A stretch of 64,000 nucleotides of DNA, from NCBI GenBank assembly GCA_024500155.1, contig CM044874.1, positions 42,230,384-42,294,383 on the forward strand, in the 5' to 3' direction. The DNA comes from Chenopodium formosanum. Taxonomy: Eukaryota; Streptophyta; Magnoliopsida; Caryophyllales; Amaranthaceae. The position numbers and the translations under genes are program-made. Under the pieces are notes generated by a model. It saw nothing but the letters and a program-made list of their open reading frames with translations. It was not told the DNA's origin and did not search any database. Shown here one piece after another: positions 1-11,280 of the stretch; position 1 is the stretch's first letter; every line of letters starts with the position of its first letter.

Positions 1-188
1 AATTTCCTACGTGTAAAATCCTATGTTTTTAACTCAATACGGATGGTCTTTCCAATGAGATCTTTTTTATGCATATGACAATAATGTTAATCAAAATTAC
101 GCACAAGAAATACTTAGAACGTTTCGAGTCTCATCCACTCATTCTAAATCATTGCCGAAACAAATTCAGGAATTAAAATAGAAATCCT
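1..188 (-). mobile_element. Internal (5' untranslated) stretch of a family Y LTR retrotransposon
   Basis: This stretch lies immediately downstream, on the minus strand, of a primer-binding-site-like sequence and an LTR end (211 onward). It is therefore the beginning of the internal region of a Ty3-type element that continues outside the window. No convincing coding sequence is visible in these bases. The assignment rests on position next to the LTR, not on protein similarity. Confidence 0.5.
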
Positions 189-210
189 CCCCAGCGGAGT
201 CGCCAAAAAC
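189..210 (-). other. Primer-binding-site-like sequence of family Y element
   Basis: Read on the minus strand, the LTR end CCCTACA is followed by GTTTTTGGCGACTCCGCTGG. A TGGCGACTCC-type sequence right after an LTR is what tRNA-primed plant Ty3 elements, including Tat/Ogre-like groups, commonly carry. The tRNA identity (perhaps Arg) is inferred from memory and was not checked. Confidence 0.55.
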
Positions 211-1510
211 TGTAGGGAATAAATTTCAAGCGTTAACCCCTAGCTTGAACCCCACTGTGATCATACACTAAAGTACGGTGGCGTCCAAAAGGGAAGAAGA
301 TAGAGCAAAAGAGTCGCCAACAAGTTTTAGGAACTTGTAAACCGTTCACAGGGTGAAGGTTACACCCCTTAACGATCCAAGAGATCGTCAACTCCATAAG
401 GTCTAGAACCAAATAAGGGTTCGGGGATGAAGGTATAAATCCAACCTAAAAGAGATTGAACCTGCCCTAATAATAGGCCTCTACTTTATTCTGATCGTAT
501 TCATGTGCGCTTTCTGACTAACATACAATCAATAGGAATACCCTAAACCTGTTTATCTATGTTGGTTGAATTTAATGCACAAATAAATCTATTATTGGTG
601 ATCACTTGAATTATAATCATAACTAACCCTAAACAAGGTTATTAATTATCTTATTAACCGTGATTACAAATACAAATTCCCTTTAAACATGCATAAAAGG
701 CGTGATCAAGCAATAAATAAGCATCAAGCAACATAATTATAATAAATTTCAAATATAATCATGAGAATAATAATATTCATCGCAACTATAATCATCATAA
801 TAATAATTATAATAATCATCATAAATAAAATAATCATCATCAAAATAATAATAATAAAAATAATAATAATCATAATCATCATAAATTACACCAATTATAA
901 TATTAATCATGTTTATGTTAATATTAAAGCATAATAATAGCAAGATCTTAGGCATGATACTAACAAGATTAATAACAAACCCTAGCATGTCACTAAGCAA
1001 TAAAAATCAAATCTTTAATCCTAACATGATACTAACAATCATAAGTATTAGGAAGAACATAGGAAGCATCATAACAATCATATTTAATATTAAAATTACT
1101 CTAGACATGATACTAGGAATATCATAATAACAATGTAAACATGATTTCTACATCATAATATCAATAATTCAATTAAAGCACTTACTTTGATGCCTCGTAC
1201 CTCTTTCTAATAACAAAGTACACACGTTAGTAACTTCAAGGAAAATAATAAACAAACAATTAAATTAAATGATGGAAATATTTGGGACCAAACCCTCAGA
1301 AATTAAATCTTTCACATCTCGGGCGAAGGCAACTTCGAATATGGCTAGGTGTTTCTAAATCTAATGAATGCGAAATTTTGTATATAAAAACAAAGTTTAG
1401 AAAAAAGATGAATTAATGAATGAATTAGAGAATTAATGATTGCGAATGAAAACTGATTGTAGGTGAATATTCGTGAGAATTGGTGAATGAAAACGGAGTT
1501 TTTAGTACGT

Positions 1511-1518
1511 TATTTATA
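1511..1518 (-). promoter_or_regulatory. Probable TATA box of family Y LTR
   Basis: TATAAATA on the minus strand, embedded in the same context (TTTCTCTATAAATA) as in the second LTR copy at 59399-59406. It lies just downstream of the GC-rich palindromic cluster, as expected for an LTR U3 promoter. Function is inferred from position and conservation between copies. Confidence 0.5.
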
Positions 1519-1558
1519 GAGAAAACAACCAAAAAGATAAAATATCAAAACAGAGCAC

Positions 1559-1705
1559 TTGGCGCACGCAAAAGGAGGTTGGCGCACGCAAAAGGAGGTT
1601 GGCGCACGCAAAACAAAGCTGGCGCCAGCACCAGCTTATTGGCGCCAGGCGCCAGGCCTAGTTCCAGGCGCCAATGCCTGGAGTCAAGCGCCAGGCCTGT
1701 TTTTG
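1559..1705 (-). repeat. GC-rich GGCGC(C) repeat cluster in LTR U3
   Basis: Three 20-bp tandem units built on TTGGCGCACGCAAAAGGAGG (the last diverged) are followed by several copies of the palindrome GGCGCC. The cluster is strikingly GC-rich in an AT-rich LTR and lies directly upstream of the TATA box. The other Y copy has a shorter cluster at 59303-59358 with several GGCGCC motifs but not the 20-bp tandem, so the array changes between copies. Confidence 0.7.
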
Positions 1706-2070
1706 ACGCGTTTTCGAAAATCAGATAAGTTTGCCATACTGGAGGATAAAATCGTATCTTTTCCTCAAAAATGCTATTTGATTTTAATTAAAACTCTGAA
1801 AAGTCAACAAAAGTCAATTTATCAATGCTAATTGAATTAGGAATGAAAAGAACCTTCTAGAAGAATATAGAAGACTAAAACCATTCCTAATTGCATTAGG
1901 AATGATAAATCATATTAGGCCCTCCCCTAGATCATTGGGCCGTACATAAAGCTCAAACCGGGCCCAGTTTAGTAAATTGACCATAACTTCCTCAATATTC
2001 ATCGGAATTGGGCTTATAATATATCGTCGGAAAGCTCTTGTCAAGCCCCATCCAACTACACTATTTTTGG

Positions 2071-2497
2071 ATTCTTAGTAGACTGAACCGTCTGACATAG
2101 GAGCGTAGTCCTTCTCTCTTTCCCTGCCTTATGGTGCTCAAGTCAAGACTTGTTTTCTTGGCAGGAACGTTCATCGAGAAGTTAGAGGCAAACAGGAAGG
2201 CGAGCCTCCTAAAGCTCAATGCACCCGGCTGGCAGGTTGTCGAACCATTGCTGGGCTATGACATTCAAGGTAGCCGGGAAAAATCGACACCACATAGCAT
2301 CCTCCAACCCATGCATGTGCATAAGGTTGGAGTAGGCCATGAGGTGGTCCTCAAGGTTGGAGACACCATCGTAGGCACCAACCAACACATTCTTAACCTT
2401 GGTCGGCTTTACCGCCTATTTTATCTCCTTGGTGAACGCAGAAGTCTGTTCACCAAGTTTGAGTAGACAGAGCTGCCAGTCCAAAGGTTGGACGTTA
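2071..2497 (-). pseudogene. Ty3-type gag fragment (downstream half)
   Basis: Translating the minus strand gives a retrotransposon gag core: YNVQPLDWQL, VLVGAYDGVSNLEDH, FPATLNVIAQQWFDNLPAGC, then KTSLDLSTIRQGKREGLRSY. It parallels the gag at 62.9-63.5 kb (LKGVAHDWFNSLPAGC and so on). Stops and a frame break occur (for example after FTKEIK). The reading continues from 4435-5208 once the CACTA insertion at 2501-4431 is removed. It ends abruptly near 2070 at the truncated family Y LTR, which suggests a deletion or recombination junction. Not functional. Confidence 0.75.
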
Positions 2498-2500
2498 TAT

Positions 2501-4431
2501 GCCACCTACAAAATTAGCCAAAGAGACCCGTCCAAATAAGCCAAAGAGACTGCCTTAGAGGCGGTCTCTAGCGCAGCGGTCTCTTTGGTAAAGAGACCTC
2601 TTTATAATAGGTGGTCTCTAGAATGTGAAAGCTAAGACCGCCTCTCAAATATAAGCGGTCTCAATTTCCTAGAAATTGAGACTACCTTTGTAAGAAAAGC
2701 AGTCTCGGTTTTCAGAAAACTGAGACCGCATATCTTAAATAAGCAGTCTCGTTTTTTAGAAAAATGAGACTGCTATTTAACATAACAGGTCTCTCTTTGG
2801 TCTCATTTTAAATAAAAAAAAAAGGTTTTATTTATAATTACAATTCATCAATATTAACATTGATAATAACTTATTTACTTTTATTTCATTTTTATGTTAT
2901 TAAATAAGAAGTAAAAAAATAATTATTTTATTTCATACACCTCAAAAATTACGTACAATAATTAGTACAAATATCAATGAAAATTTAATACATAAATAAA
3001 AATAAATATTCAAGAAATGATGCTATAAACTACCCAGATCTAAATAAAAAGTTTGAAAATGATGACAATAAACTACCCAAATCTTCAATCACAAATCTTC
3101 CGTTTAAATTGAAACTTGAGAGATTATTTTGGAAACGAGGACTATAAACTACCCAGATCTTCAATTACAGATTTTCTTCAGTTCGTTACCTACAACCACA
3201 TATATAGGCATGTAAAAAAATTATAAAAGGCAAATATTATTATCCAAAAAATAAATCATAACAATGAACAGATTGAAAAAGAAAAAAAAAAAAACAAACA
3301 TTTTAAAAACGAGATATAAAATAAATTCGTTTTCAATAAAAAAAAATGAGAAATTGTTCAATTTAACAAGTAAAATATGAGAAATTGTTCAACTTATAAA
3401 AAATACCAGAACTTAAATCTAAAGCGTTGAAATCAAAATTGAAAATGGAAACAAAAATAGAAAAACAAATGCGAAAGTAATAAAGACGAAAATTACTAGA
3501 TTTGCCTTCATATGAAAGAAGTAAGGAATAATAACTAAAAATACTAGATCTGACTATGAAAGGTGTTTTTAAACAAAAATATCATAATAGAAAGGCGAAA
3601 ATAGTTTCTGAAACGGAAACATTAACAATCAAACAAACAATCTTTTATCATGGCTACACTAAAAATCCGACAACTTATTGTTTTTAATAATAAAAAAGGA
3701 ATTTAAAAATATTATTATAAGAAATTCAGATTTTTCATCAAGAAAAACCGAAAAAAAAAAATTAAAGATCTAACTCTTAATAATGAAAAATAATACAAAA
3801 CTCACCTTGGCAATACATCTTGAAATTTTGAAATGACAGAGTAAGATAACTTCTTGAGATTGATAACGAAGTAAAGGATAAAAGTAAATTTTATTTTATT
3901 TTGTGCGAGATTAACTTAGAATCTAGAAAAAATGAGCAAGAGCAAGATCGAGATGATGAGAGGAGGGAGAAGAGAGAGAAAAGAAGATGAAATGAGTTGA
4001 AATTCTGAGAGTGAAGAGCGGCGGAGGAGAAGAGAGATAAAATGAAACGGTTTAGGGTTTGAGATTTAATGGTCTTATGGCTGCCTATATATGTGGGAGA
4101 ATTAATTCGAGAGACCTGTTATTTAAAATAACGGATCTCTCTAGTTTCTCACATTTTAAAAAAGCAACATTCAAGAATCAAGAGACCGGTTATTTTAATT
4201 GATCGGTTTTTGGGATATTACTTGAGAACTGTCATCTAAAATGACGGGTCTCTCTATATTCCTTGATTTTTTAAAAAAACTCCCAAGAGACCTATTTTCT
4301 TAAATGACCGATCTCTTTGATATTTCGAGAGACCTGTCATTTAAGATAATCGGTCTCTCCACTACAAGAGACCAGTTATGCACTTAACCGGTCTCTTATT
4401 TTGGGTCTCTTTGGCCATTTTTGTAGTAGTG
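2501..4431. mobile_element. Non-autonomous CACTA (En/Spm) transposon, 1.93 kb
   Basis: The right end reads CACTACTACAAAAATGGCC on the minus strand and the left end GCCACCTACAAAATTAGCC on the plus strand, a degraded match to the same terminal inverted repeat. The flanking 3-bp duplication is TAT (2498-2500 and 4432-4434), the size typical of CACTA elements. Both ends carry many subterminal repeats built on GAGACCGxxTxx...GGTCTCT in both orientations, as expected for transposase-binding subterminal arrays. The interior (2820-4080) is AT-rich with no ORF above noise, so the element must depend on a transposase elsewhere. It splits the gag of a Ty3-type element. Confidence 0.85.
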
Positions 4432-4434
4432 TAT

Positions 4435-5208
4435 CCCCCAGAGAGGATCGGCTGCATGAAATGAGGGGTGTACTTCCCATATTGCATCTGAGGCACATAC
4501 AGGGCATTCTCAATCACCTATGGTCTAGTATGGACGGACTAGCCGCCTGAATGGCTCTCATGCAATGACTTGGAATTTATTAGGGATGTAATCTTGAAGC
4601 TGTCTGGAAAGCTTGATGTAGAGGCTGACTCAGACAAATGTTGACTCCGGTTGTGCTCGATGATGTGTCGAGCATCGGAGTAGATTTTCTTACAGCCATC
4701 CGGCTGAACAGCTCGGACGACCTTCCATTATCCCGTCTAGGCAGAAGGATCTTAGTCCAATCAATGGCAAGCATAGTCTTTTCCTATGGATGTGGAGTAG
4801 GTTGCCTGTCTCTAACTGACTTCCTCCTCTCAGCTTGAGGAAGCTTCTTGCCTGACTAACCCTTGTTAGAGCCAGCCACTCTCTTGTTAATCGGGTCCTT
4901 CATTTCACCTTTGAAACTTGTCATGAATTTCATGAGTTCGTCTCGGGTTACTAGAGCTTAACCTCCTACCGCCTTGGTATTACCAGGCGGTGGTCCAGCA
5001 GACTTGGTGGGATCAGCTTCATTTTTTACTCATTTAAGCTTGTCACTAGAAAAGGATAAGTTTAGCGATGAGTGACCCATCAATGGCCACATATGTTTCG
5101 GCGTCCGCATCGTGGTCGTCTTCATGGTCTGTAAAGACCTCCCCATCAACCGCAGGACGGTTGGGGTCTGGCGGGGGTACAGACTCTTGAACCATCTTTG
5201 AGGTACTC
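4435..5208 (-). pseudogene. Ty3-type gag, 5' portion, degenerate
   Basis: On the minus strand, starting after the PBS at 5209-5228, segments include VQESVPPPDPNRP, DGEVFTDHEDDHDADAETY and, close to the CACTA insertion, YVPQMQYGKYTPHFMQPILSG. The Pro/Gln/Tyr-rich segment is like the one before the gag core at 62.9 kb. Several frame changes and stops are present. Because it lies in order between the PBS and the gag core at 2071-2497, it is the N-terminal part of the same gag. No pol sequence is seen in this element, whose far end is lost. Confidence 0.6.
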
Positions 5209-5228
5209 TCCCCACACACGACGCCAAA
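5209..5228 (-). other. Primer-binding-site-like sequence
   Basis: TTTGGCGTCGTGTGTGGGGA (minus strand) directly abuts the LTR end CCAAAACA. A related sequence, TTTGGCACTGTATGTGGGGA, directly follows the LTR at 62053-62204, which supports both as PBSs of related elements. The tRNA was not determined. Confidence 0.6.
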
Positions 5229-5730
5229 TGTTTTGGGTGTTTTTGTCCCTCGGGAGAGTTACGGCTCAAAGACTGGTCCACGCGCGGTCTATACCTGCAA
5301 AACACTGACATTCCGGTTGGTTGGAGCTCTGCCTCCAACAATCAAGTTAGAACGCGTTAGAGAAAGTAAAAAGTGCGGAAAGGTAAAAGTAAGATCTTCT
5401 CAGATTCCGAGATCAGGTGTTTTTTCCGATGTGAGATAATGTAGAATATGCAGTAATAATTTGTAGATGTCCCCAAAATAGGGGGGATCTCCCAATTTAT
5501 AGGGTCATTGGTAAATGTGCCCCTGATTAGGTCACTCTGACCTAATTCTGATGGGCAATGGCGCCGAATTATGGCTTTCTTAAGATTTGGGCCCTGAAGG
5601 CCGTCTTTTTTCCCAAATTCTAGGATTGACACGTGTCAAATGGAGAATGGTCTAATTTGGACTAATCTGGGTCTAACATGTGTCACTACCTGGTTGGCCC
5701 ACGTGGCTTGGGTAAAAAATACCCATAACA
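5229..5730 (-). mobile_element. 5' LTR (502 bp) of the gag-bearing element
   Basis: On the minus strand the LTR begins TGTTATGGGTATTTTTTACC and ends ACACCCAAAACA, with TG...CA termini, immediately followed by a PBS-like sequence and a gag region. It includes a CCTATAAATTGGGAG segment (TATA-like) and downstream pyrimidine-rich leader sequence. The opening resembles the start of the LTR at 62053 (TGTTTAGGGTAAAAAATACC then ACGTGG). The matching 3' LTR is not in the window, so boundaries rest on the TG/CA ends and the PBS. Confidence 0.65.
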
Positions 5731-6530
5731 ATGAGGGTTATATTTAATTATTAGTAGAAGAGAGAAATTTAAAACACTTGTCTAATAGGGTTAATATATA
5801 TAGGAGTGAAAGATAATTTATATACTTGTATAAAAAATAGCTCAATAATGAGTTAAAAATTACATGGTTGATTCAAACTAAGATCTAATCAAAACTGAAG
5901 TAATTTAAGCTGAAACCTAACTGAAACTGAAATTACCTGATCCAAAGTCTATTAAATCTATTTTGACCCATATAAACCCAATTAAATCCGACTTCGAGCT
6001 CACCTAAACTCGATATGACTCAACCCAAATTTAACTTGGCCCAATTTCGACTTGTACCTGACTATACTTGGACCAACCTTTGACTCGAATATAATAAAGC
6101 TTGACCCTACTTGATTTAATTTGTTAGAATAAAATGACCCATCATTACCCGATCTAAACACCCCAAACCATTGTGGGTAAACCCAAACTCTATATGTGTA
6201 CCCGATATGACACCTGTAGCTGTAATTAAAAAAATAAAATGATGCAAATAATATTTGAGTAACCGATCAAATATTCAATTTGCTAAAAATGACAATAAAT
6301 AAACTTGAATTTTGCCAATTCTATTAAATGAGCTTTCTAAATTTTATATTGACTTCCTAAAAGAAAGGAGCAAAATTTTCATTATAAGTACATGCTATTT
6401 TTACATTCTTCTCTATCTTATCCCTTGCATGTTATTTGACGATCTTTTTTCTATGAATCTTTACCATAACATGATCAGCAGTTTATTCTTTTCTAGTTAC
6501 TATTAAATGTTTCTTAATTTGTTGTAAAAA
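5731..6530. other. Non-coding; possible decayed ACCCGA-rich MITE
   Basis: No coding sequence is seen. Between about 5860 and 6230 the sequence is rich in degenerate GACCCA/ACCCGA/ACTCGA words, like the interior of the hAT MITE at 45159-45866, so an old copy may lie here. No clean inverted ends or target duplication were found. The remainder would be the region upstream of the pseudogene start at 6531. Confidence 0.35.
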
Positions 6531-6682
6531 ATGTCTTGGCTAAGATCTACAGTGTATAAGGCAATGGAGGTGAGGAAAAAAATAAAGCCAAAGTATCACG
6601 CATTCGTTCTATTGTTGACATAGTCCTATTTCATGTTGGACATATTGTTGCTAGTGATTCTAACCTTCTCCAGCATAAAAAT
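6531..6682 (+). pseudogene. Pseudogene exon 1 (MSWLRS start)
   Basis: ATG at 6531 opens MSWLRSTVYKAMEVRKKIK. The rest of the exon makes sense only in another frame from about 6587 (AKVSRIRSIVDIVLFHVGH), so a frameshift lies in the A-rich run near 6575-6587. The exon ends at a GTAATT donor at 6683 in phase 0, which matches exon 2. Confidence 0.65.
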
Positions 6683-7133
6683 GTAATTTCACTTTTTTCT
6701 TTTTGATCTCTTTATTTTTAAATTATTCTTTTATTTGTTTGTCTTCTCTGTTATCAATAATATTCATTTTATGAAATAAAATTATGACTAATCTTGTGCG
6801 AATTTATGTAAGATTGTGCAACAATATCATGAATTTTGTGTGAAATCATGCACGTAATTTATTAATAGTTTATTACAAACTAGCTAACCATTTGCATCCA
6901 TTTCTTTTCTTATATGAATATTTAAATATGGGAGAGTTTAAGTCCTTCTTTTTTATAATGTTATTGTAATATAATTTTTTTTTTCTTTCTAATTCAATAT
7001 ATATAATAATAATCCCAAGTTTTGGTCATTTTATTCTTATGTTGTTAATTTGTTAAAGTGTGATCATATATGAATTATTATATGCTTCTAATGTGGACAA
7101 AATGAAAAATAATGGTAATTGCATATATTTCAG

Positions 7134-7334
7134 GGAAGTCAAATAATTATAGAAAACTTCATTAATGCTATGAAAAGATTAGATGAAGTTTCTATTTCTT
7201 GCAAAGGATTGGAGAGGATTAATCTCTTGAGGCGATTGTTGGCATCATTTGAGTTGATTGAAGGGACTTTAAATGATAGCAAGAATTCTTTTGAGCTCAA
7301 TCGTGAAATGTTAAATAACAAAGAATCCCATTTT
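7134..7334 (+). pseudogene. Pseudogene exon 2
   Basis: Acceptor TATTTCAG ends at 7133 and donor GTGAGT starts at 7335. The 67 codons are fully open and include FINAMKRLDEVSISCKGLER and INLLRRLLASFELIEG, a predicted helical block. It is phase 0 at both ends. This is the best-preserved exon, and the intron that follows holds an hAT MITE and two copia elements. Confidence 0.75.
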
Positions 7335-8720
7335 GTGAGTCATACAATTTCTATTAGCACTATATAATTTATATTTATTTTATAATAAAACATTCATTGA
7401 TATAATGATTATAATGATACATGTTATACCATTAGCACTACAATAATCCTATGAGTCAAATAGAAGATAGTGTGAGTTTAATACTTCCTCCATTTTTTAA
7501 TATAGCACCACTTGTCTTTTAAGGAAGTTTCAAAAAATTGCACAATATTCATTTTAGAAAAATAAATATTTGTGTTCACACTACAAATACACTTGCTTTT
7601 CAACCCTTACTTTTAATTTTGTCTATTATACACTTGCTTTTCAACCCTTACTTTTAATTTTGTGTATAAAATCACATGGGTAACATTGTATTTCTACCTT
7701 TATCTCTCATCCTTTTTCCCACTTTAAAAAATTTGTGCAAAACTCTTATTGTACTACAATAAAAGAACAGAGGACGCACAATAAATTTGTGCAAAACTCT
7801 TATGGTACAATACATTTTGTGTATACAATCACATGGACAACATGCCAAAATGACTAGAAAATGAACACACAATATTTGATTTATTTACAAATATTCTATC
7901 ATGACTAGGCAAAATTATTGATTTATTTACAATTTTGGCATTTGATAAATGAATTTTGTTTATCAAGGAGATAAAATAAGGCTTTCGCTTTTTATATTAA
8001 GAATAGCATATTTATGCTCCTAATTTTGTGTATTTATTTTAGAAACATGTCTTAAGCATTTATTATTTGCATTAAAAAATGAGTACTTTTTAGTTAGAAT
8101 AATTTTATTAGATGTATTTTGTCTAAACTTATTTTATTCAAATTATATTGGACTTATTTTATCTATTTTATCATTCTATTTAAATTTCTAATATTTTTTA
8201 AACTTAGTTTTTGTAAATATTTACAAATTTAATTTAATAAATAGTTTTTTAGAAAATTTTACCCGCGAATTAAAGACTATTTTAAAATTACTACCGTAAA
8301 ATTAAAAAAAAAAAAAAAACTTGTTAATTACTGCCACAAATAGTCTGGAATATTTACAATTACAACCCAAGGTCACTTTTAGCCATTAATGACGTCACTA
8401 TAAAGCCTAAGCTCTCATTTAACTCTCTAAAACAAAAAAATAGTCGATTTTCTTTTAACCCAAGTTCCCCCCCCCCCCCCTTTTCTCTCTCCTCCTTTCT
8501 CTTTGACCTCTAACTTTCATCTTCTTCATCAAATTAAAGAAGGTTTAACAAATTGGCATCACTTGAAGAATCATTAGAAAATTTAGGCCAAAGTTTCGGA
8601 TCAATGAAAGAGAAGAAAGGGACCATTGATGGAGGAGGTCCAAATAATGACAAAAAATCAAATTTCAAATCAATTTAAAATATCCATTTACAAATTCTGG
8701 TTAGTTACTAACTTAATTAG

Positions 8721-8757
<37 letters not shown>

Positions 8758-8973
8758 AAAGCCCTAACTTTTTTTTTTTTTTGAAAACCTTATTATGCGA
8801 AATTATAAAAGGCGAATTATTTGTTTCTCTTTGAAAAAAATGGAAGAGCAATAGAGGAGGAAGCTTTGAAAGCTGTATTTTAATGGGAAACGAGGAAGAT
8901 AAAACAGAGAGAATGAAAGGAAAAGGGGGATTAACTCAATGAGTTCATTTTAGGGTTAACTTGGTTATAAAAA

Positions 8974-9009
<36 letters not shown>

Positions 9010-9151
9010 TGTTTTTGTTGTTAAGTTGGCTAATTGGGGTTGAATTAAAGTTAAGGGTAATTAATGACATCATTTTTTGCCGAATGTGGGATTTGATTGT
9101 AATAGTAATTTCTAAATACTGAAGAAATAGCCTTTAATACACGGTAGTAAG
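7335..9151. other. Intron sequence; low-complexity and possible inverted-repeat element
   Basis: No coding sequence. It contains a 41-bp tandem duplication (ACACTTGCTTTTCAACCCTT units near 7587-7668), a 12-C run near 8467 and poly-A tracts near 8720-8755 and 8970-9004. Sequence near 8300-8400 resembles the reverse complement of sequence near 9040-9150 (ATTACTRCC..., ATTAATGACRTCA), so a non-autonomous inverted-repeat element may occupy roughly 8270-9150. That call is weak. Confidence 0.35.
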
Positions 9152-9806
9152 TAGAGCTGTGAATTCGGGTAAATGGGTCGGGTTTAAGTCGGGTTAGTGT
9201 GGGTCAGGTCATCTCGGGTCGGGTCAGTACGGGTTAATGTCGGGACTTATGCGGGTCGGGGTCGGGTTGGGTCATGCTTGGGTCGGGTCACACATCTTAT
9301 CGGGTTTGGGTCGGGTTTAGGTCGGTCAATAAAAGGTCGGGTTACATTTGGGTCGGGTGAAAAACAGGTCGGGTTACATTCGAGTTTTTACGGGTTTAAA
9401 CAAGTTAGGGTCTTGTTCGGGTTCGAGTCAAGTTCGGTTCAAGTCAATTATTTGCGGGTTATAATCATGTCGGGTCATTATCGGGTTCCAGTCGGGTTCG
9501 GTTCAAGTCAATAATTTGCGGGTTATAATTAAGTCGGGTCATTATCGAGTTCGAGTCAGGTTCGGTTCAAGTCAATAATTTGCGGGTTATAATTAAGTCG
9601 GGTCATTATCGGGTTCGAGTAGGGTTCGGTTCAAGTTAATAAAATTTTTAAATTTTTTTTTAAAGCTCCAAATCAAATTGTATAATTTAAAACATTTTAA
9701 AAAATATTAAAATAAACAAGTGAATACTAAAATTTTAAAAAAAGAATCAATAAAAGGATTATAAGTAGTTATATGGAAGTTTAATTTGAAGATAATTTAA
9801 ATTTAG

Positions 9807-9850
<44 letters not shown>

Positions 9851-10380
9851 AAACATTTGGCTGATTTAATTAGACAAAATCACTATCACCGATTCACCTC
9901 ACTCACATCATATAGCCTCAAATACGTTTAAATTCGGGTTAGTAATAGGTCGAGTTTAAATTCAGGTTAGTAATAGGTCGAGTTTAAATTCGGGTCGGGG
10001 GAATAACAAGTCGGGTTGAATTTGGGTCGGATCAATAACAAGTCGGGTTGGGTTTGTAACAGGTCGGGTTTAAATTCGAGTTGGGTTAGGAATGGGTCGG
10101 GTTGAATTCGGGTTTTGACGGGTTAAATCGGGTTTGGGTCATTCTCGGGTTCGAGTCGGGTTTGATTCAGGTCAATAATTTACGGGTCACATTCGGGTCG
10201 GGTCCTCTCTAGGTCAGGTTAGGGTCGGGTTCGGGTCTCAAATACTTTGGTCAACTCGGGTCTAGGGTTTGTTTCAGGTCAGGTTAGGTCGGGTTTCGGT
10301 CACCATTTTTTTGGGGTTCAGACGGGTTAGGGTCGGGTTAGGGTCGGTATTTCGGGTCGGGTCAACTTTTGACAGCTCTA
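9152..10380. mobile_element. hAT MITE with CGGGT-rich interior, 1229 bp
   Basis: The termini are TAGAGCTGTGAA on the left and TTTTGACAGCTCTA on the right, an inverted repeat TAGAGCTGT. An exact 8-bp target duplication GTAGTAAG lies at 9144-9151 and 10381-10388, the size diagnostic of hAT elements. The interior is dominated by degenerate GGGTCGGGTT-type words with a poly-A-containing AT-rich centre near 9640-9890. Within 9440-9640 there is a local tandem of about 85-90 bp (GGTTATAATYAAGTCGGGTC context). No transposase is encoded. ORFs across it are an artefact of the repeats. Confidence 0.9.
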
Positions 10381-10388
10381 GTAGTAAG

Positions 10389-11175
10389 TGACATAATTTC
10401 CATTTATTTAAATTTAATCTTTGAACTTAACCCAAAAATAATTTTTTTTGATGGTTTACAATTTATTTGAACGAAATAATGCCTCAAATTTTAGTCTTTT
10501 TTTCATAAAAGAAAAAGGTGAATATAAAGCTAATGTAATCTACAAATATTATAGGTGTTTTTTCAGTAAAATATTATTGTGTGTGTGTGCACGCGTGTTT
10601 TCTTAGACACGCTTAAACGTATATGTATAAAATAAGAGTTCATAAATTATAACAACATAAGATTTAAGGGTCATTCATGACCTCTACATAAACTATAATT
10701 ACTACTTTACTATCTTTAATAATCACATAAATATAAAAAAAATTAAATGACATATAAAAATATAGAAAACACTTTACTTGTTGGCCCTTGATTGTTGGAA
10801 CTACCAGCTGTATTTGAACAAATTTTTTTTTTTTTTTTACAAGTCCTTTGGCACTTTGCTTGAAGGTAGGGTACGGTCTAAAAGATAGAAATTTCATGAA
10901 CTATACCTATAATGAAACAGCGAGCAAGAGTATGGGGTTATTCAATTTGGTTCGGTTCACTCAAACAATGGTTTAATTTAATTCACAAATTTTCTTAAAC
11001 ATTGCCACAAATTGTTTTAGTATAAATCTACAAATATCAACTAGTAAAAAAGGTATTAAAACATTTAACATATAATATTTTATTTTCTTAATTATTAAAT
11101 GAATGGGAATGATAATTAATATTGGGTAAAAAGTTGAATAATGTAATAAAAAAAAATTGAAACAATAGGTGAATA
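10389..11175. other. Intron sequence, nothing recognised
   Basis: AT-rich sequence without coding signal. It contains a short GTGTGTGTG run near 10578 and a poly-T run near 10825-10838. No inverted ends or known motifs were seen. Confidence 0.5.
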
Positions 11176-11272
11176 AACGTAACCATACCAAGCAAAACAC
11201 AAATGAATTAATAACTTTTTTTTCAAAAAAAAGTTATTAATTCATTTGTGTTTTGTTTGATATGGTTACGTT
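11176..11272. repeat. Near-perfect palindrome, 48-bp arms
   Basis: Arms 11176-11223 and 11225-11272 are reverse complements with two mismatches and a one-base centre (ATAACTTTTTTTTC AAAAAAAAGTTAT). It would form an almost loopless hairpin and ends eight bases before the left LTR of copia A. Origin unknown. Confidence 0.85.
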
Positions 11273-11280
11273 AGTTTTTT

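Larger units (their letters stand above)
211..2070 (-). mobile_element. Family Y LTR, truncated at its 5' end
   Basis: On the minus strand this matches the solo LTR at 58728-61144 over nearly its whole length. Both carry the AT-rich tract with many ATTATT/ATCATC runs, the TATA box, the GC-rich GGCGCC cluster and the stretch beginning near TAGTGTAGTTGGATGGGG. The first ~330 bp of the complete LTR (starting TGTAGACACC) are missing, and the match stops near 2070, where gag sequence of another element begins. This copy lacks the hAT MITE found in the other copy, so it supplies the empty site. Flanking PBS and internal sequence show it was the 5' LTR of an element on the minus strand. Confidence 0.8.

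Noticed and set aside
749..1127. Asp/Tyr-rich and Ile/Asn-rich ORFs
   Set aside because: Low-complexity ATTATT/ATCATC tract within LTR Y, also present in the second LTR copy; not coding.
2131..2466. 111-codon plus-strand ORF
   Set aside because: Antisense to the gag core at 2071-2497, which is the recognisable protein.
8467..8478. Poly-C run as a biological signal
   Set aside because: Simple homopolymer in intron sequence, prone to sequencing error; nothing conserved around it.
9197..9514. 105-codon ORF rich in Arg/Gly/Val
   Set aside because: It is a by-product of the CGGGTC repeats of the hAT MITE, present in several frames; no protein family.
9152..10380. CRISPR-like or satellite array of GGGTCGGGTT
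   Set aside because: Units are degenerate and irregular with no spacers of fixed size; TIRs and the 8-bp duplication identify a MITE.
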